Positions 26,611-34,668 of a DNA stretch of 47,855 nt are shown piece after piece. The notes under the pieces were generated by a model that saw nothing but the letters and a program-made list of their open reading frames with translations, was not told the DNA's origin and did no database searches. Within the stretch, counting starts at the first letter, position 1, and the number at the start of each line of letters is the position of its first letter. The DNA is taken from positions 7,437 to 55,291 of the forward strand of contig DJHY01000298.1 in the NCBI GenBank assembly GCA_002433335.1, in the 5' to 3' direction. The DNA comes from Rhodospirillaceae bacterium UBA6608 (lineage in GTDB: Bacteria > Pseudomonadota > Alphaproteobacteria > Rhodospirillales_A > Casp-alpha2). The position numbers and the translations under genes were made by a program.

Positions 26611-27576
26611 TTACATGCCCGCGATCTTGCGGACGAAGGTCGGATTGATGAACGTCGCGTAGTCGGGCAGCTGGCGGATCTGCTTCTTGCCCAGCATTTG
26701 CGTGCCGTAATAGTTGGCCTGCTTCAGGAACAGATCGTCGATCTTCCAGGTCAGCTCCACGTTGGGCGCGGCCTTTTCGATCGAGGCCTTCTGCTGGCCC
26801 AGCTTCTGCATCGCCACGGCGACGAATTCGGAGCGGGTCTTCATGGCGTATTCGGCGGCCTTGCTGTGGATCGTCAGCAGGGTCATGACCAGTTCCGGAT
26901 CCTTGTCGATCTTTTCCTGGCTGGTGGTCAGCACCATGTTGAGCGAGCCGGTCGGGGTCGAATAGGGATACTCGACGATCTTGCCGACGCCCTTGGCCAG
27001 GCTGATGCCCGGGCCCGGCTCGGCGCCGACATAGGCGTCCAGGTCACCGCGCTCCAATGCCGGGGCCATGTCGCTGAACGACACGCGGATCGGCTTGATG
27101 TCCTTGATGGTCATGCCTTCGGCGGTCAGCCGGTCCAGGATCACGACTTCCTGAGTCGAGCCCGGCCAAATGCCGACTTTCTTGCCCTTCAGGTCCTTGA
27201 TCGTGTTGATCGACGACTTGGCGCCGGAAACCACGGCCATGCCCCGGTTGCAGGCGGCGGCGACGACGACGACCGGCTCGCCGGCGGCGGCCCCCAGGGT
27301 GGCGGCGGCCAGGCCGTAAATCCCGAAGTCGACCGTGCCGGTGACCACGGCGTTTTTGCCGTCGGTCGGGCTTTCGAACGGTACGACCTGGATCTTGTAT
27401 CCGGCGGGGGCGAATTTTTCATAAAAGTACGGCGTGATGCCGTGGATCAGTTTCAAGGTGCCGACCTTGATGACCTTGTCGGCCGCAACAGCCGGGGTCG
27501 AGGCGCCGGCGGCAATGGCGCAAAGCGCACCGGCAAGGGCGAGGCGGAAGGCATTTCGACGTGTGGTGCCTGACAT
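26611..27576 (-). CDS. ABC transporter substrate-binding protein, NMT1/SsuA-like
   Basis: This 321-residue periplasmic protein has a signal peptide with a twin-Arg start (SGTTRRNAFRLALAGALC) ending in PAVAADK. Its mature part follows the NMT1/SsuA-type pattern: KVGTLKLIHGITPYFYEKFA, a GTVDFGIYGLAAA segment and DLKGKKVGIWPGSTQEV. Ligands of such proteins include sulfonates, nitrate, taurine and thiamine-pyrimidine precursors; the sequence does not decide. ATG 27576 follows AGGAGA and is chosen over an upstream start that would add 23 residues without a ribosome site. It is the first gene of the operon and is divergent from a LysR gene. Confidence 0.9.
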   Translation of the reverse strand: MSGTTRRNAFRLALAGALCAIAAGASTPAVAADKVIKVGTLKLIHGITPYFYEKFAPAGYKIQVVPFESPTDGKNAVVTGTVDFGIYGLAAATLGAAAGEPVVVVAAACNRGMAVVSGAKSSINTIKDLKGKKVGIWPGSTQEVVILDRLTAEGMTIKDIKPIRVSFSDMAPALERGDLDAYVGAEPGPGISLAKGVGKIVEYPYSTPTGSLNMVLTTSQEKIDKDPELVMTLLTIHSKAAEYAMKTRSEFVAVAMQKLGQQKASIEKAAPNVELTWKIDDLFLKQANYYGTQMLGKKQIRQLPDYATFINPTFVRKIAGM

Positions 27577-27701
27577 GGCGTTCTCCTGTTTTCGCGGGAA
27601 GACCCGACGTGCATGACGCAAAACGAAGCTTAGTGTGCGGTGCACAAATTACTAAATTTAATCTTTAAATATTTTCCATAAATTTATTTAATGGTCAGAG
27701 C

Positions 27702-28619
27702 ATGAAACAACCTCTCGATCTGCGCCTCTTGCAGGCATTCATTTTACTTGTGGAAACGGGCAGTGTGTCGGAAACGGCGCGCCGCACGGGTCGCACGCAA
27801 CCGGCGGTTAGTCTGCAGATGCGGCGCCTGGAAGACATGGTCAGCGCCGAGTTGTTCACCACCGTCAACCGCAAGCTGGTCCTGACGCCCGACGGGGAAC
27901 TGCTGCTGGGCTACGCGCGAACGATCATGAACCTTCAGGAAGAAGTGAAGGTCCGCCTGACCGCGCCGAAGCTCAGCGGCAAGGTCATTTTGGGCGTGCC
28001 TGATCTGTACGCGACCTATTTGTTGCCGCCCATTCTATCCAGTTTTTCAAACGCCTTCCCGGATGTCGAGGTCGAGTTGCGGACCATGTTGTCCAGCCCC
28101 CTGGTGGCGCAACTCAAGCGCGGCGAAATCGACCTGGCGCTGGTTACCGACATGCGGGCGTTCGAGGAAGGGGACCTTGTGGCGCAGGAGCCTTTGGTCT
28201 GGGTGGCGGGAGAGGCGAGATCGCCCCACAACAGCAATCCCGTGCCGCTGGCGGTTCTGCCGCCGGGCAACGTGTTCCGCGACATCGCGTTGGCGGGTTT
28301 GGCCAACATGGGGCGCAAATGGAAGATCGCTTTCGTCAGCCCGGGCATCAGCGGCCTGCATGCGGCGGTGCTCAGTGGTTGCGCCGTCAGCATCATCGCC
28401 AAAAGCTCGGTCGTGCCGGGAATGCGGATATTGGGCGAGGCCGAGAGTTTTCCCCCGCTACCGAGTGTCGATCTGGTGCTTTACCGGGCGGGCAATCGGA
28501 ACAACGCCGCGGCCGATGTCATGGGTGATCTGATCACGGCCCATTTTGGGCGTTCCAGTATCGCGCCCGTTAAAAAGACGATGAAGACCCAGGCCGGCAG
28601 CGGGTCGCACGAGAAGTGA
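27702..28619 (+). CDS. LysR-family regulator of the adjacent ABC operon
   Basis: This 305-residue protein begins with a LysR helix-turn-helix (SVSETARRTGRTQPAVSLQM, residues about 22-41) and continues with an effector-binding domain (GKVILGVPDLYATYLLPPIL onwards). It is divergently transcribed from the ABC importer operon over a 125-base AT-rich gap holding repeats of TAAATTTA, so it probably controls that importer. The last about 20 residues are charged and not family-like. Confidence 0.9.
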   Translation: MKQPLDLRLLQAFILLVETGSVSETARRTGRTQPAVSLQMRRLEDMVSAELFTTVNRKLVLTPDGELLLGYARTIMNLQEEVKVRLTAPKLSGKVILGVPDLYATYLLPPILSSFSNAFPDVEVELRTMLSSPLVAQLKRGEIDLALVTDMRAFEEGDLVAQEPLVWVAGEARSPHNSNPVPLAVLPPGNVFRDIALAGLANMGRKWKIAFVSPGISGLHAAVLSGCAVSIIAKSSVVPGMRILGEAESFPPLPSVDLVLYRAGNRNNAAADVMGDLITAHFGRSSIAPVKKTMKTQAGSGSHEK

Positions 28620-28727
28620 GATTCCGGCTATTCTCGCCGGCTCTTGCCTGTCACAGTGTATTTCGGCGGCGGTGCGACGGTTGGCCGTCGGATCGCATTT
28701 TGCGCCTTTTTTGAAGAGATCACTTCC

Positions 28728-29708
28728 GTGGCCCAGTTGATAAATCATCAGGTTCTGGCGTCGAAAGACCTGCACGAGATGCAGCAATTGCTGGCGGAAG
28801 TCACCAACACCAATAAGATTGATGTCGTCGGCAAAGGGCATGACGTCGATGCGTTGTTCTGCGCCGTGCCGATCAACGACATCAAATTGATGCATGTCAC
28901 TTATGGCAACGTGCCGACCCGCGTTCGCGCCTATGAACACGATGAAGACAGTTTGATGCTGTTCTTGCTGACTGCTGGCGCGGCTCAGGTCCGCCATCGC
29001 GGCGAGGATTTCGCCATTTCACCGACGGTCGCCCTGATGCGTGACACCCGCGCCGCGACGTTTGCCGATCAGGAAAACTTCGCAAGCTATGCCTTGTCTC
29101 TATCGGCCGATGCGTTGAAGCGTCAGGCGCGGGCTTTGCTGGGCGAAGGAAGCTTTCATCGGGACATCACGTTCGATGCCAAGGTGGACCTTGAAACGCC
29201 GGGTGGCAGGCATTTGCGTCAAACCATCGACTATGTTGCAAGCGCCTTGGACGGTCCGCTGCGCCAGTTCGACAATCCGCTGGTGATGAATGGCCTTCGG
29301 GAACTTCTGCTGACGCATGTTCTCACGTTGCTGCCGAATTCCTATAGCGACCTTCTCAACAATCGGCCCACGGGCGGTGCGTTGCCTTACTACGTCAAAC
29401 GGGCGCGCGACTATATCCACGCCCATGCGGATCGACCGATCACCTTGGAGACATTGGCGCAGCAAGCAGGCTGCAGTTATCGCACCCTGCAGATCGCTTT
29501 CAATGATGCGTTCGAGATGTCTCCCATGGCCTATGTGCGTTTCGTTCGGCTGAACGGCGCCCATGCCGACCTGCGCACTGCCGCGCCAGGTGCCGGCGTG
29601 CGGGACATCGCCCTGAAATGGGGCTTTTCCCATGTCGGGTGGTTTTCCCGGCGTTATCTGGAACAATTCGGTGTGCTGCCGTCCCAGACACTACGTTCGC
29701 GCAAGTAG
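28728..29708 (+). CDS. AraC-family transcriptional regulator
   Basis: This roughly 326-residue protein has a C-terminal AraC/XylS double helix-turn-helix: ITLETLAQQAGCSYRTLQIA and, further on, VRDIALKWGFSHVGWFSRRY, with the conserved Gly-Phe and the final Phe-Gly-x-x-Pro. The N-terminal 200 residues form a cupin-like effector region typical of the AraC_binding_2 type. I use GTG 28728, preceded by GAAGAG; a TTG at 28644 would add 28 non-conserved residues. The preceding LysR gene is on the same strand 108 bases away. No obvious partner gene; the downstream secreted protein gene is a possible target. Confidence 0.87.
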   Translation: MAQLINHQVLASKDLHEMQQLLAEVTNTNKIDVVGKGHDVDALFCAVPINDIKLMHVTYGNVPTRVRAYEHDEDSLMLFLLTAGAAQVRHRGEDFAISPTVALMRDTRAATFADQENFASYALSLSADALKRQARALLGEGSFHRDITFDAKVDLETPGGRHLRQTIDYVASALDGPLRQFDNPLVMNGLRELLLTHVLTLLPNSYSDLLNNRPTGGALPYYVKRARDYIHAHADRPITLETLAQQAGCSYRTLQIAFNDAFEMSPMAYVRFVRLNGAHADLRTAAPGAGVRDIALKWGFSHVGWFSRRYLEQFGVLPSQTLRSRK

Positions 29709-29878
29709 TTGACGCCGAAGTGCTTTAATTCCGCAACCAATATCCCCCAAACGCAAAAAAAATTTCGCATTCCACGCGGGATGACGAACGTCACTGTCTC
29801 GGCTCCGGTTGATGCTCTAAACGCCAAAGAACTTATGAAATGAGCTGGGTTCCCGTATTTCGGGGGGAGAAATATTCA

Positions 29879-32209
29879 ATGTATTCGGTTGGTTCTCGGC
29901 GGGTCCTTTGGGGCCTTGGGGTGTTTTGTCTGGGTTTGCTGTTCAGCGTTATTGCGGGGGATGCGGCGCAAGCAAACTCGTCATGGAAACTCTTAAGAGG
30001 CCATTCGGCTTGCGGGGCGATCGATGCCGCCGGAAACCTGCAGCCGGCTTGTGACTACGAGCCGGCCAGTTTCATGTCGAAGGCTGTCGGCAGATGCCCG
30101 GCCGGGTCGTTCTTCGATATCGGGACTTGGTCCTGTTATTCGTGCCCGACCGGCTTCAACCGCAATGCGCGTCCCGTTACCAGCCCCAAGGCCTGTGACA
30201 AAGCGGTTCCGGCAAGAACCGGCAGGGCGACATTTCTGGGCAAGGTCAATTGCCCTAGCGGCTCATTCATCGATGGGCGTAACGGTGGCGAATGTTGGCA
30301 ATGTCCGTCGGGATATGGCCGAACCGCCGCCGCCGTCGACCAATGGAATGCCTGCGGCATGATCGGCAGGAAAGCGGTCAGTGCCGTGTTCAGAGGCAAG
30401 CCCTGTCCCGAAGGCGCGATCCGCGACCCCCGCAATGGCGGGGAATGCTGGAAATGTCCCGAAGACTATCAGCGCACGGCTAATCCCGTGACCGGGGCCA
30501 ACGCCTGCAAAATCCTGCTGGATTTCGAACCCGCCGTTAAGAAAGCGGCCCTGACCTGCCCTGCGGGCCAGCATTTTGATTTCATCGACGGCGGGACCTG
30601 TTGGTCCTGCCCGGAAGGATCGACCCGCACCTGGTTCGGCGTTAAGACCGCCAAGGCCTGCCGGAACAAGAAGATGAAGTGGGTGGTCCCGACGCGGACC
30701 AAGTATGGCCTGTTCGGGCTGGGAAGCGGTGCCGATGACATTCTGGCCAAAATGATCGCCGAGCGGACGAAGATCGACGATGCGGTCAAGGCGATTGCGC
30801 TGAAGGCCGGGGAGCCTGCCGGTCCGGGCCTTACCAAGGCCTGGGACGTCATCGACAAGACGCCTTGGGAAAGCCCGATCCTTTCGGCTTTGCTGGGCAA
30901 AGTGGTGATGGAGGCGGCGACCAAGCCGGTTTCCCAGCGCACTGCGACGGAAAAGAACTTGGTGGACATGGTTGCCAAGTTGATTCAATGGAACCGCCAG
31001 TTCGTCGCCTATCAAGCGAAGCAGGCGTTCGACACCTATATGCTCGCGGCGAACAAAGCCAATAAGGAGGCGCTGTCCAAGATGGGGGCCGCGTCCATCT
31101 ACGCCGGTGGCGTGATCGCCCCGCCCGACTACAACGAAGTCGTTGCCGGAGCGATTCAGTTGACCGCCGCATTCGCCGGCCCGGTCGGCGCTACCGTGAT
31201 CCCGATGATGTTTGAGGCATCGAAAATCGCCTTGTTCCCCTTCAGCACGGCTGCGCGGGAGGCGGGTAAAATGGGGCTGGCTTTGGCCTCGTCGGGGGGC
31301 AATTTGGCTGCCGCCGCCGCGGCCCCTATGGCGATCGCCGCGGCTGTATCCGTCGTTGTGATCATGGAAATGGACAAGCTCATGAAAACGGAGGAGATGG
31401 AGGGAAAGATTCGTCAGGCGATCGACATTTCAAATCGCCCGGTGGATATCGGCCTCATGCTCAAGCAGGCCAAAGGGCCTGACGAATTCCTGTTCCATTG
31501 GGGGGCGGTGATCGGCGGTAACGTGCAGCCGAGCGCTAATTTCAAAACCCGCCTGGCGGCCTACAAGGCCGGTAAGGACCCGGATGCCACGTCGTCCCCG
31601 TCGTCGATCGATCCCAGCAAGATCGTCATCACGAGCACCCAAACCACGCCGAGCACGAACACCATCGATCCGAGTAAGATCAAGATCGAAACCATTCCCT
31701 CGACGACGATTCAGGTGAACAACAATCAGACCCCGACTTCGGCGCCTTCGGCGGTGCCGCAGGCGGACAAGGCCTTGATTGCCGCGATCAAGCGGCAGCA
31801 GAAGCAGCCCAAGGGCACGTTGCGGTTCGAATTGTCCAACGTTGCCGGGTTGTGCCTGAGCAAAAGCGAGGGGCCGACCGAAGCCATGGTGGTTGCCGAC
31901 TGCAAGCAGCAGGACACCCTATGGATTGCGCCGGACCAGAAGTCGGGCACGTTGCAATTCGGCAACAAGTACTGTGTCGGCACTGGCGATGCCCAGCCCG
32001 GGGAAAATACGCCGGTGCTGATTTCCAAATGCAAGAATTCCCCCAATATGAAGTGGGAATTGCAGAAGGACGGCCATGTGAAGATGCTGACCTCAGATTT
32101 CTGCATGACCGCGACCGGCAAAGGAGCCAAGGGCGCCGCGGTCGTTGTGCAGAAATGCCAAACCAAGGCTCGGTATCAAATCTGGCGGCCTTGGACGGCG
32201 TCAAAGTAA
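29879..32209 (+). CDS. Secreted Cys-rich repeat / hydrophobic-domain / ricin-type lectin protein
   Basis: I do not recognise this 776-residue protein as a known family. It starts at ATG 29879 behind GGGGGGAGA and has a signal peptide ending in AQA. Residues 73-261 hold four Cys-rich units of the form CPxG-x3-D...C-x2-CP-x-G-x2-RT...AC. A helical middle follows, with a strongly hydrophobic, Ala/Gly-rich segment pair at about residues 424-500 that could insert into a membrane. A Ser/Thr/Pro-rich linker (about 580-640) contains IDPSKI twice. The last 130 residues form a ricin B-type beta-trefoil with repeated Cys pairs and WEL/QIW motifs, suggesting sugar binding. A pore-forming or surface-binding exoprotein is plausible; this is inference. 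Confidence 0.75.
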   Translation: MYSVGSRRVLWGLGVFCLGLLFSVIAGDAAQANSSWKLLRGHSACGAIDAAGNLQPACDYEPASFMSKAVGRCPAGSFFDIGTWSCYSCPTGFNRNARPVTSPKACDKAVPARTGRATFLGKVNCPSGSFIDGRNGGECWQCPSGYGRTAAAVDQWNACGMIGRKAVSAVFRGKPCPEGAIRDPRNGGECWKCPEDYQRTANPVTGANACKILLDFEPAVKKAALTCPAGQHFDFIDGGTCWSCPEGSTRTWFGVKTAKACRNKKMKWVVPTRTKYGLFGLGSGADDILAKMIAERTKIDDAVKAIALKAGEPAGPGLTKAWDVIDKTPWESPILSALLGKVVMEAATKPVSQRTATEKNLVDMVAKLIQWNRQFVAYQAKQAFDTYMLAANKANKEALSKMGAASIYAGGVIAPPDYNEVVAGAIQLTAAFAGPVGATVIPMMFEASKIALFPFSTAAREAGKMGLALASSGGNLAAAAAAPMAIAAAVSVVVIMEMDKLMKTEEMEGKIRQAIDISNRPVDIGLMLKQAKGPDEFLFHWGAVIGGNVQPSANFKTRLAAYKAGKDPDATSSPSSIDPSKIVITSTQTTPSTNTIDPSKIKIETIPSTTIQVNNNQTPTSAPSAVPQADKALIAAIKRQQKQPKGTLRFELSNVAGLCLSKSEGPTEAMVVADCKQQDTLWIAPDQKSGTLQFGNKYCVGTGDAQPGENTPVLISKCKNSPNMKWELQKDGHVKMLTSDFCMTATGKGAKGAAVVVQKCQTKARYQIWRPWTASK

Positions 32210-32240
32210 TACGTCGGAAACCTTCCGACATGTGAGTGAG

Positions 32241-32275
32241 GCGGGCGAACTTCGGTTCGCCCGTCTTCGTTTTAC
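32241..32275 (+). terminator. Terminator after the lectin-tailed protein gene
   Basis: GGGCGAAC (32243-32250) pairs with GTTCGCCC (32255-32262) around a TTCG loop, followed by GTCTTCGTTTTA. It lies 33 bases after the stop of the large secreted protein. Confidence 0.85.
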
Positions 32276-32359
32276 CTAGCCGTAGGTCGGGCTAGACCCG
32301 TTCGCGGCGCAGTGATACCACCCAACATAAGAAACTTTTGATTTAAGGGGCGGTAGTCG

Positions 32360-32857
32360 ATGAAGGCGGAAGTTGATGCCTACGCGCCGGACGCAGGGGT
32401 CCTTCCCGGAGGCTTGGCGGACGCGTTCAATTATTGGCGTAGCATCCAGGGCGGGGCTTGGGCGCCAAAATGGTCGGACTTCAATTTGATCGACATTGGT
32501 ACGACTGCCATCCCAATGGCGGTTATCGTCGATGTGCTGCCGGGTGATCCGATTGATTTCTATTATCGATTCTGGGGCACGGCGAATACGACCTTCATCG
32601 GGTACGACTGCACGGGAAAATCCGTTCGCGACAACGCCATTTTCAACTCGAAGGTTTTGGGTGAGTGTTTGCAGATCGTCGAAGAACGGCGTCCGATCGT
32701 CTATCATTCGAAGGTCGTGAAGCCTGATGGCATCTTCCGTGAATATTGGCGAATTCGCATGCCTCTGACGGTCGACGGCGAGACGGTATCGCATATCGTT
32801 TCCGTGGGTCATGTTCGGGAACGAACGACCAAGCCGATCACGGAATGGATGAAATAA
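32360..32857 (+). CDS. PAS-like small protein (PAS_5 type)
   Basis: This 165-residue cytoplasmic protein looks like a single PAS-related domain of the PAS_5 kind: an N-terminal FNYWRSIQGGAWAPKWSDFN, a central FYYRFWGTANTTFIGYDCTG with KSV following, and a C-terminal YWRIRMPL. No output domain is attached. A second, similar protein lies near the right end (46851-47426), sharing the YW-x-ARWAPxW start, YRFWG and the DYTGK/DCTGK block. The ligand is unknown. The gene follows the terminator of the secreted protein and is convergent with the six-repeat protein gene. Confidence 0.7.
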   Translation: MKAEVDAYAPDAGVLPGGLADAFNYWRSIQGGAWAPKWSDFNLIDIGTTAIPMAVIVDVLPGDPIDFYYRFWGTANTTFIGYDCTGKSVRDNAIFNSKVLGECLQIVEERRPIVYHSKVVKPDGIFREYWRIRMPLTVDGETVSHIVSVGHVRERTTKPITEWMK

Positions 32858-32877
32858 CGCCGAAGTTCCAACGTGGA

Positions 32878-33570
32878 TTATTGGAGGATACAAGTCTCCA
32901 TGCGACGCCGGTAGGGAAGATTGCATTCCCAATTGTTCCCCGTGTGATCCAGATGTGCATGATCGGGAAGTGCAAGCTTGATGCAGGTCTCGCCGGTTGC
33001 CTGATAGCCACGTTCGCATTTCCATCCGGGGCCGTAGGATTGATCGACGAAGTAGGCATTGGCGGGGACTTTCACCGCCTCGCAAGTGTCGCCGATAGCA
33101 AGGTACCCGCGATTACACTCCCAACCCCTCCCGTGCGAGGACTCGGTCAGGTAGCCATGTTCCGGGACCTTGATTTTTTGGCAGGTTTCGTTGTTTTGTC
33201 TGTAGCCGCGCCCGCATTGCCAGCGGTCGCCATATGAGTCCAGATGTGCGTTTGGCGGAACGGCAACGGGAGCGCAGCCTGCGCCGTCTTCGACATAGCC
33301 GCGTTCGCACTCCCAGCCCTGGCCATAGGAAGAATTAGTCGGATAGGCGTGTTTCGGTACGTTGACCGCGACGCAGGTTTGCTCGACCCGGCGGTAACCG
33401 CCGTCGCATTTCCATTCCTGGCTGTACTCCAGTTTGTGGGCGTTGGCAGGTGGGCTCTCGGTGCCGGCGTTCGCGGGCCCTAGTGCGCCAAAGCCGGCGA
33501 CGATCGCCAGAAACGCCAGGCCGGCTGCGCAAGATCGGATCCCGCGCAAGGTCGTTACTTGATATCTCAT
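32878..33570 (-). CDS. Secreted protein with six two-Cys repeats
   Basis: This 230-residue protein begins with a signal peptide ending near GPANAGTES. The mature part is six repeats of about 30 residues, each with a Trp-x-Cys, a Gly-Tyr two to three residues on, and a second Cys (for example GWECNRGYLAIGDTCEAV), joined by VPxNAY/H segments. With two Cys per unit, each repeat may form one disulfide. The architecture suggests a short extracellular, possibly adhesive or structural, protein; I know similar repeats only as uncharacterised proteins in related bacteria. The last repeat lacks the Gly of Gly-Tyr. The upstream ribosome site is weak. Confidence 0.75.
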   Translation of the reverse strand: MRYQVTTLRGIRSCAAGLAFLAIVAGFGALGPANAGTESPPANAHKLEYSQEWKCDGGYRRVEQTCVAVNVPKHAYPTNSSYGQGWECERGYVEDGAGCAPVAVPPNAHLDSYGDRWQCGRGYRQNNETCQKIKVPEHGYLTESSHGRGWECNRGYLAIGDTCEAVKVPANAYFVDQSYGPGWKCERGYQATGETCIKLALPDHAHLDHTGNNWECNLPYRRRMETCILQ

Positions 33571-33606
33571 TGTGGCTTCATTTCTTTGTATGTTGAAAGG
33601 GCGGCC

Positions 33607-33744
33607 TCAGGTGTTTCGGGCCATGACGGCACCGCAGCGTCGGCACCGGACCTTCTCCACACCGCTGCCGCCGCCGAAATTGAATATCCGGTCGATGACC
33701 TGAAAATCGTGCAGGCCAAGCCAACACAGAAGGGCTTTAAACAC
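33607..33744 (-). CDS. Small zinc-ribbon-like protein, 45 residues
   Basis: A GTG-initiated ORF of 45 codons reads MFKALLCWLGLHDFQVIDRI then FNFGGGSGVEKVRC and RRCGAVMARNT. The CWLGLHDF start and the Cys-x2-Cys near the end resemble small zinc-ribbon proteins seen in phages and bacteria. AAGGAT lies 11 bases before the GTG. It is shorter than common gene-calling cutoffs, so it would be missed by most automatic calls. It sits between two secreted-protein genes on the same strand. Function unknown. Confidence 0.5.
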   Translation of the reverse strand: MFKALLCWLGLHDFQVIDRIFNFGGGSGVEKVRCRRCGAVMARNT

Positions 33745-33790
33745 GTTCAGGCCATCCTTCCGTCCGTCCGGCGCGTCCCATAAAACGTGG

Positions 33791-34138
33791 TCAGGAGGAG
33801 GGTTTGTTCAACTCATGCGCACAAGCGGAAACGGCGTAGGGGTCGACACTGGTTTCACCCGGAAGGCGGATCGAGAAGCGTTGCGCCAACTTGTCGCGTG
33901 CTTCGCGCGGGCCGTCCGTGTAGCCCTCGAGCTCGGGCGAAAGGTTTTTCGATCTGAGGTGTTGGTGGGCAAGGGCAGCGCATATCGCGCCACGGACATC
34001 GGTCCGAGCATCCATGACATGGGCTTCGCTAGCTTTTGCGGTTACGACCCAATCATTGGCGAAGCCAAGAATGGAAATGATCGCGGCACCGGACAATAGG
34101 CCGATGGCAAAGGGGGTGGTTCCTGCGGGTTTCGTCAT
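33791..34138 (-). CDS. Membrane-anchored hypothetical protein
   Basis: I do not recognise this 115-residue protein. It starts at ATG 34138 behind AAGGAA; an upstream extension to 34252 exists but lacks a ribosome site. One hydrophobic segment at about residues 9-30 (GLLSGAAIISILGFANDWVV) would anchor it in the inner membrane or act as an uncleaved signal. The remainder is polar with ICAALAHQHL and ARDKLAQRFSIRLPG and has two Cys. It is part of a run of small and secreted-protein genes on the minus strand. Confidence 0.65.
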   Translation of the reverse strand: MTKPAGTTPFAIGLLSGAAIISILGFANDWVVTAKASEAHVMDARTDVRGAICAALAHQHLRSKNLSPELEGYTDGPREARDKLAQRFSIRLPGETSVDPYAVSACAHELNKPSS

Positions 34139-34274
34139 GATCGGTTCCTTGTTCGTATCTGGAGAGCAGGCGCAGACGTCTGTGCGCCGCCTATCTGGGG
34201 CGACGTCGGTTCGCCCCAGCCCCGGCGGCATATAGACGCCGCCGGTTGTCAAAGGGGCTTTGAGCGTGTGGCTG

Positions 34275-34379
34275 CTATTTCTTTTCGGGAGCGCTTTTCG
34301 GCGGTTGGGCGATCGCTTGCGCGGCCGGTTTCTTGATAGCCGATTTTTTCTGCGACGAAGAAAAATCTTTAAATGACAT
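34275..34379 (-). CDS. Very small basic protein, 34 residues
   Basis: An ATG-started ORF of 34 codons reads MSFKDFSSSQKKSAIKKPAA then QAIAQPPKSAPEKK. A GGAAG lies 9 bases upstream. The composition (Lys, Ala, Pro, Ser) is that of a disordered basic peptide; short MSFKDF-starting proteins occur in alphaproteobacteria. It is too short for routine gene finders. Whether it is translated cannot be told from sequence. Confidence 0.45.
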   Translation of the reverse strand: MSFKDFSSSQKKSAIKKPAAQAIAQPPKSAPEKK

Positions 34380-34560
34380 GTAAAAAAACTTCCATATCGG
34401 CAAAATTGATTTTCTGCCTTATCTAATATGGTGTGATATTTTTTATTATCAATTCATATAATATTATTTATTTTTATTTTATAAATTATTTGACAAATTA
34501 TTCTAAAAATTATTTCGAAATAAATTTCGGATCAATGGATTGTGTCCTGCGGGTGGCGCG
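34380..34560. other. AT-rich intergenic stretch upstream of recQ
   Basis: The sequence here is almost entirely A and T over about 150 bases, in sharp contrast to the surrounding GC-rich coding regions. It includes runs such as TTATTTTTATTTTATAAATT and inverted ATTTCGAAAT. It may hold promoters for the flanking genes, be a curved DNA or nucleoid-protein site, or mark an insertion scar. I see no gene in it. Confidence 0.5.
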
Positions 34561-34668
34561 GTCAGGAACCCTACTTAGGGTATTGGTGGGTGGCGAGACG
34601 GTAGGCCTTTCCAGTAAGGTCGCTGTCGCACGAATCCTTCTCGCCCCGACCAGGAACTTCTCGATCAC

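Noticed and set aside
27577..27701. Possible TPP riboswitch upstream of the importer operon
   Set aside because: I looked because such importers can carry thiamine precursors, but no THI-box sequence is visible.
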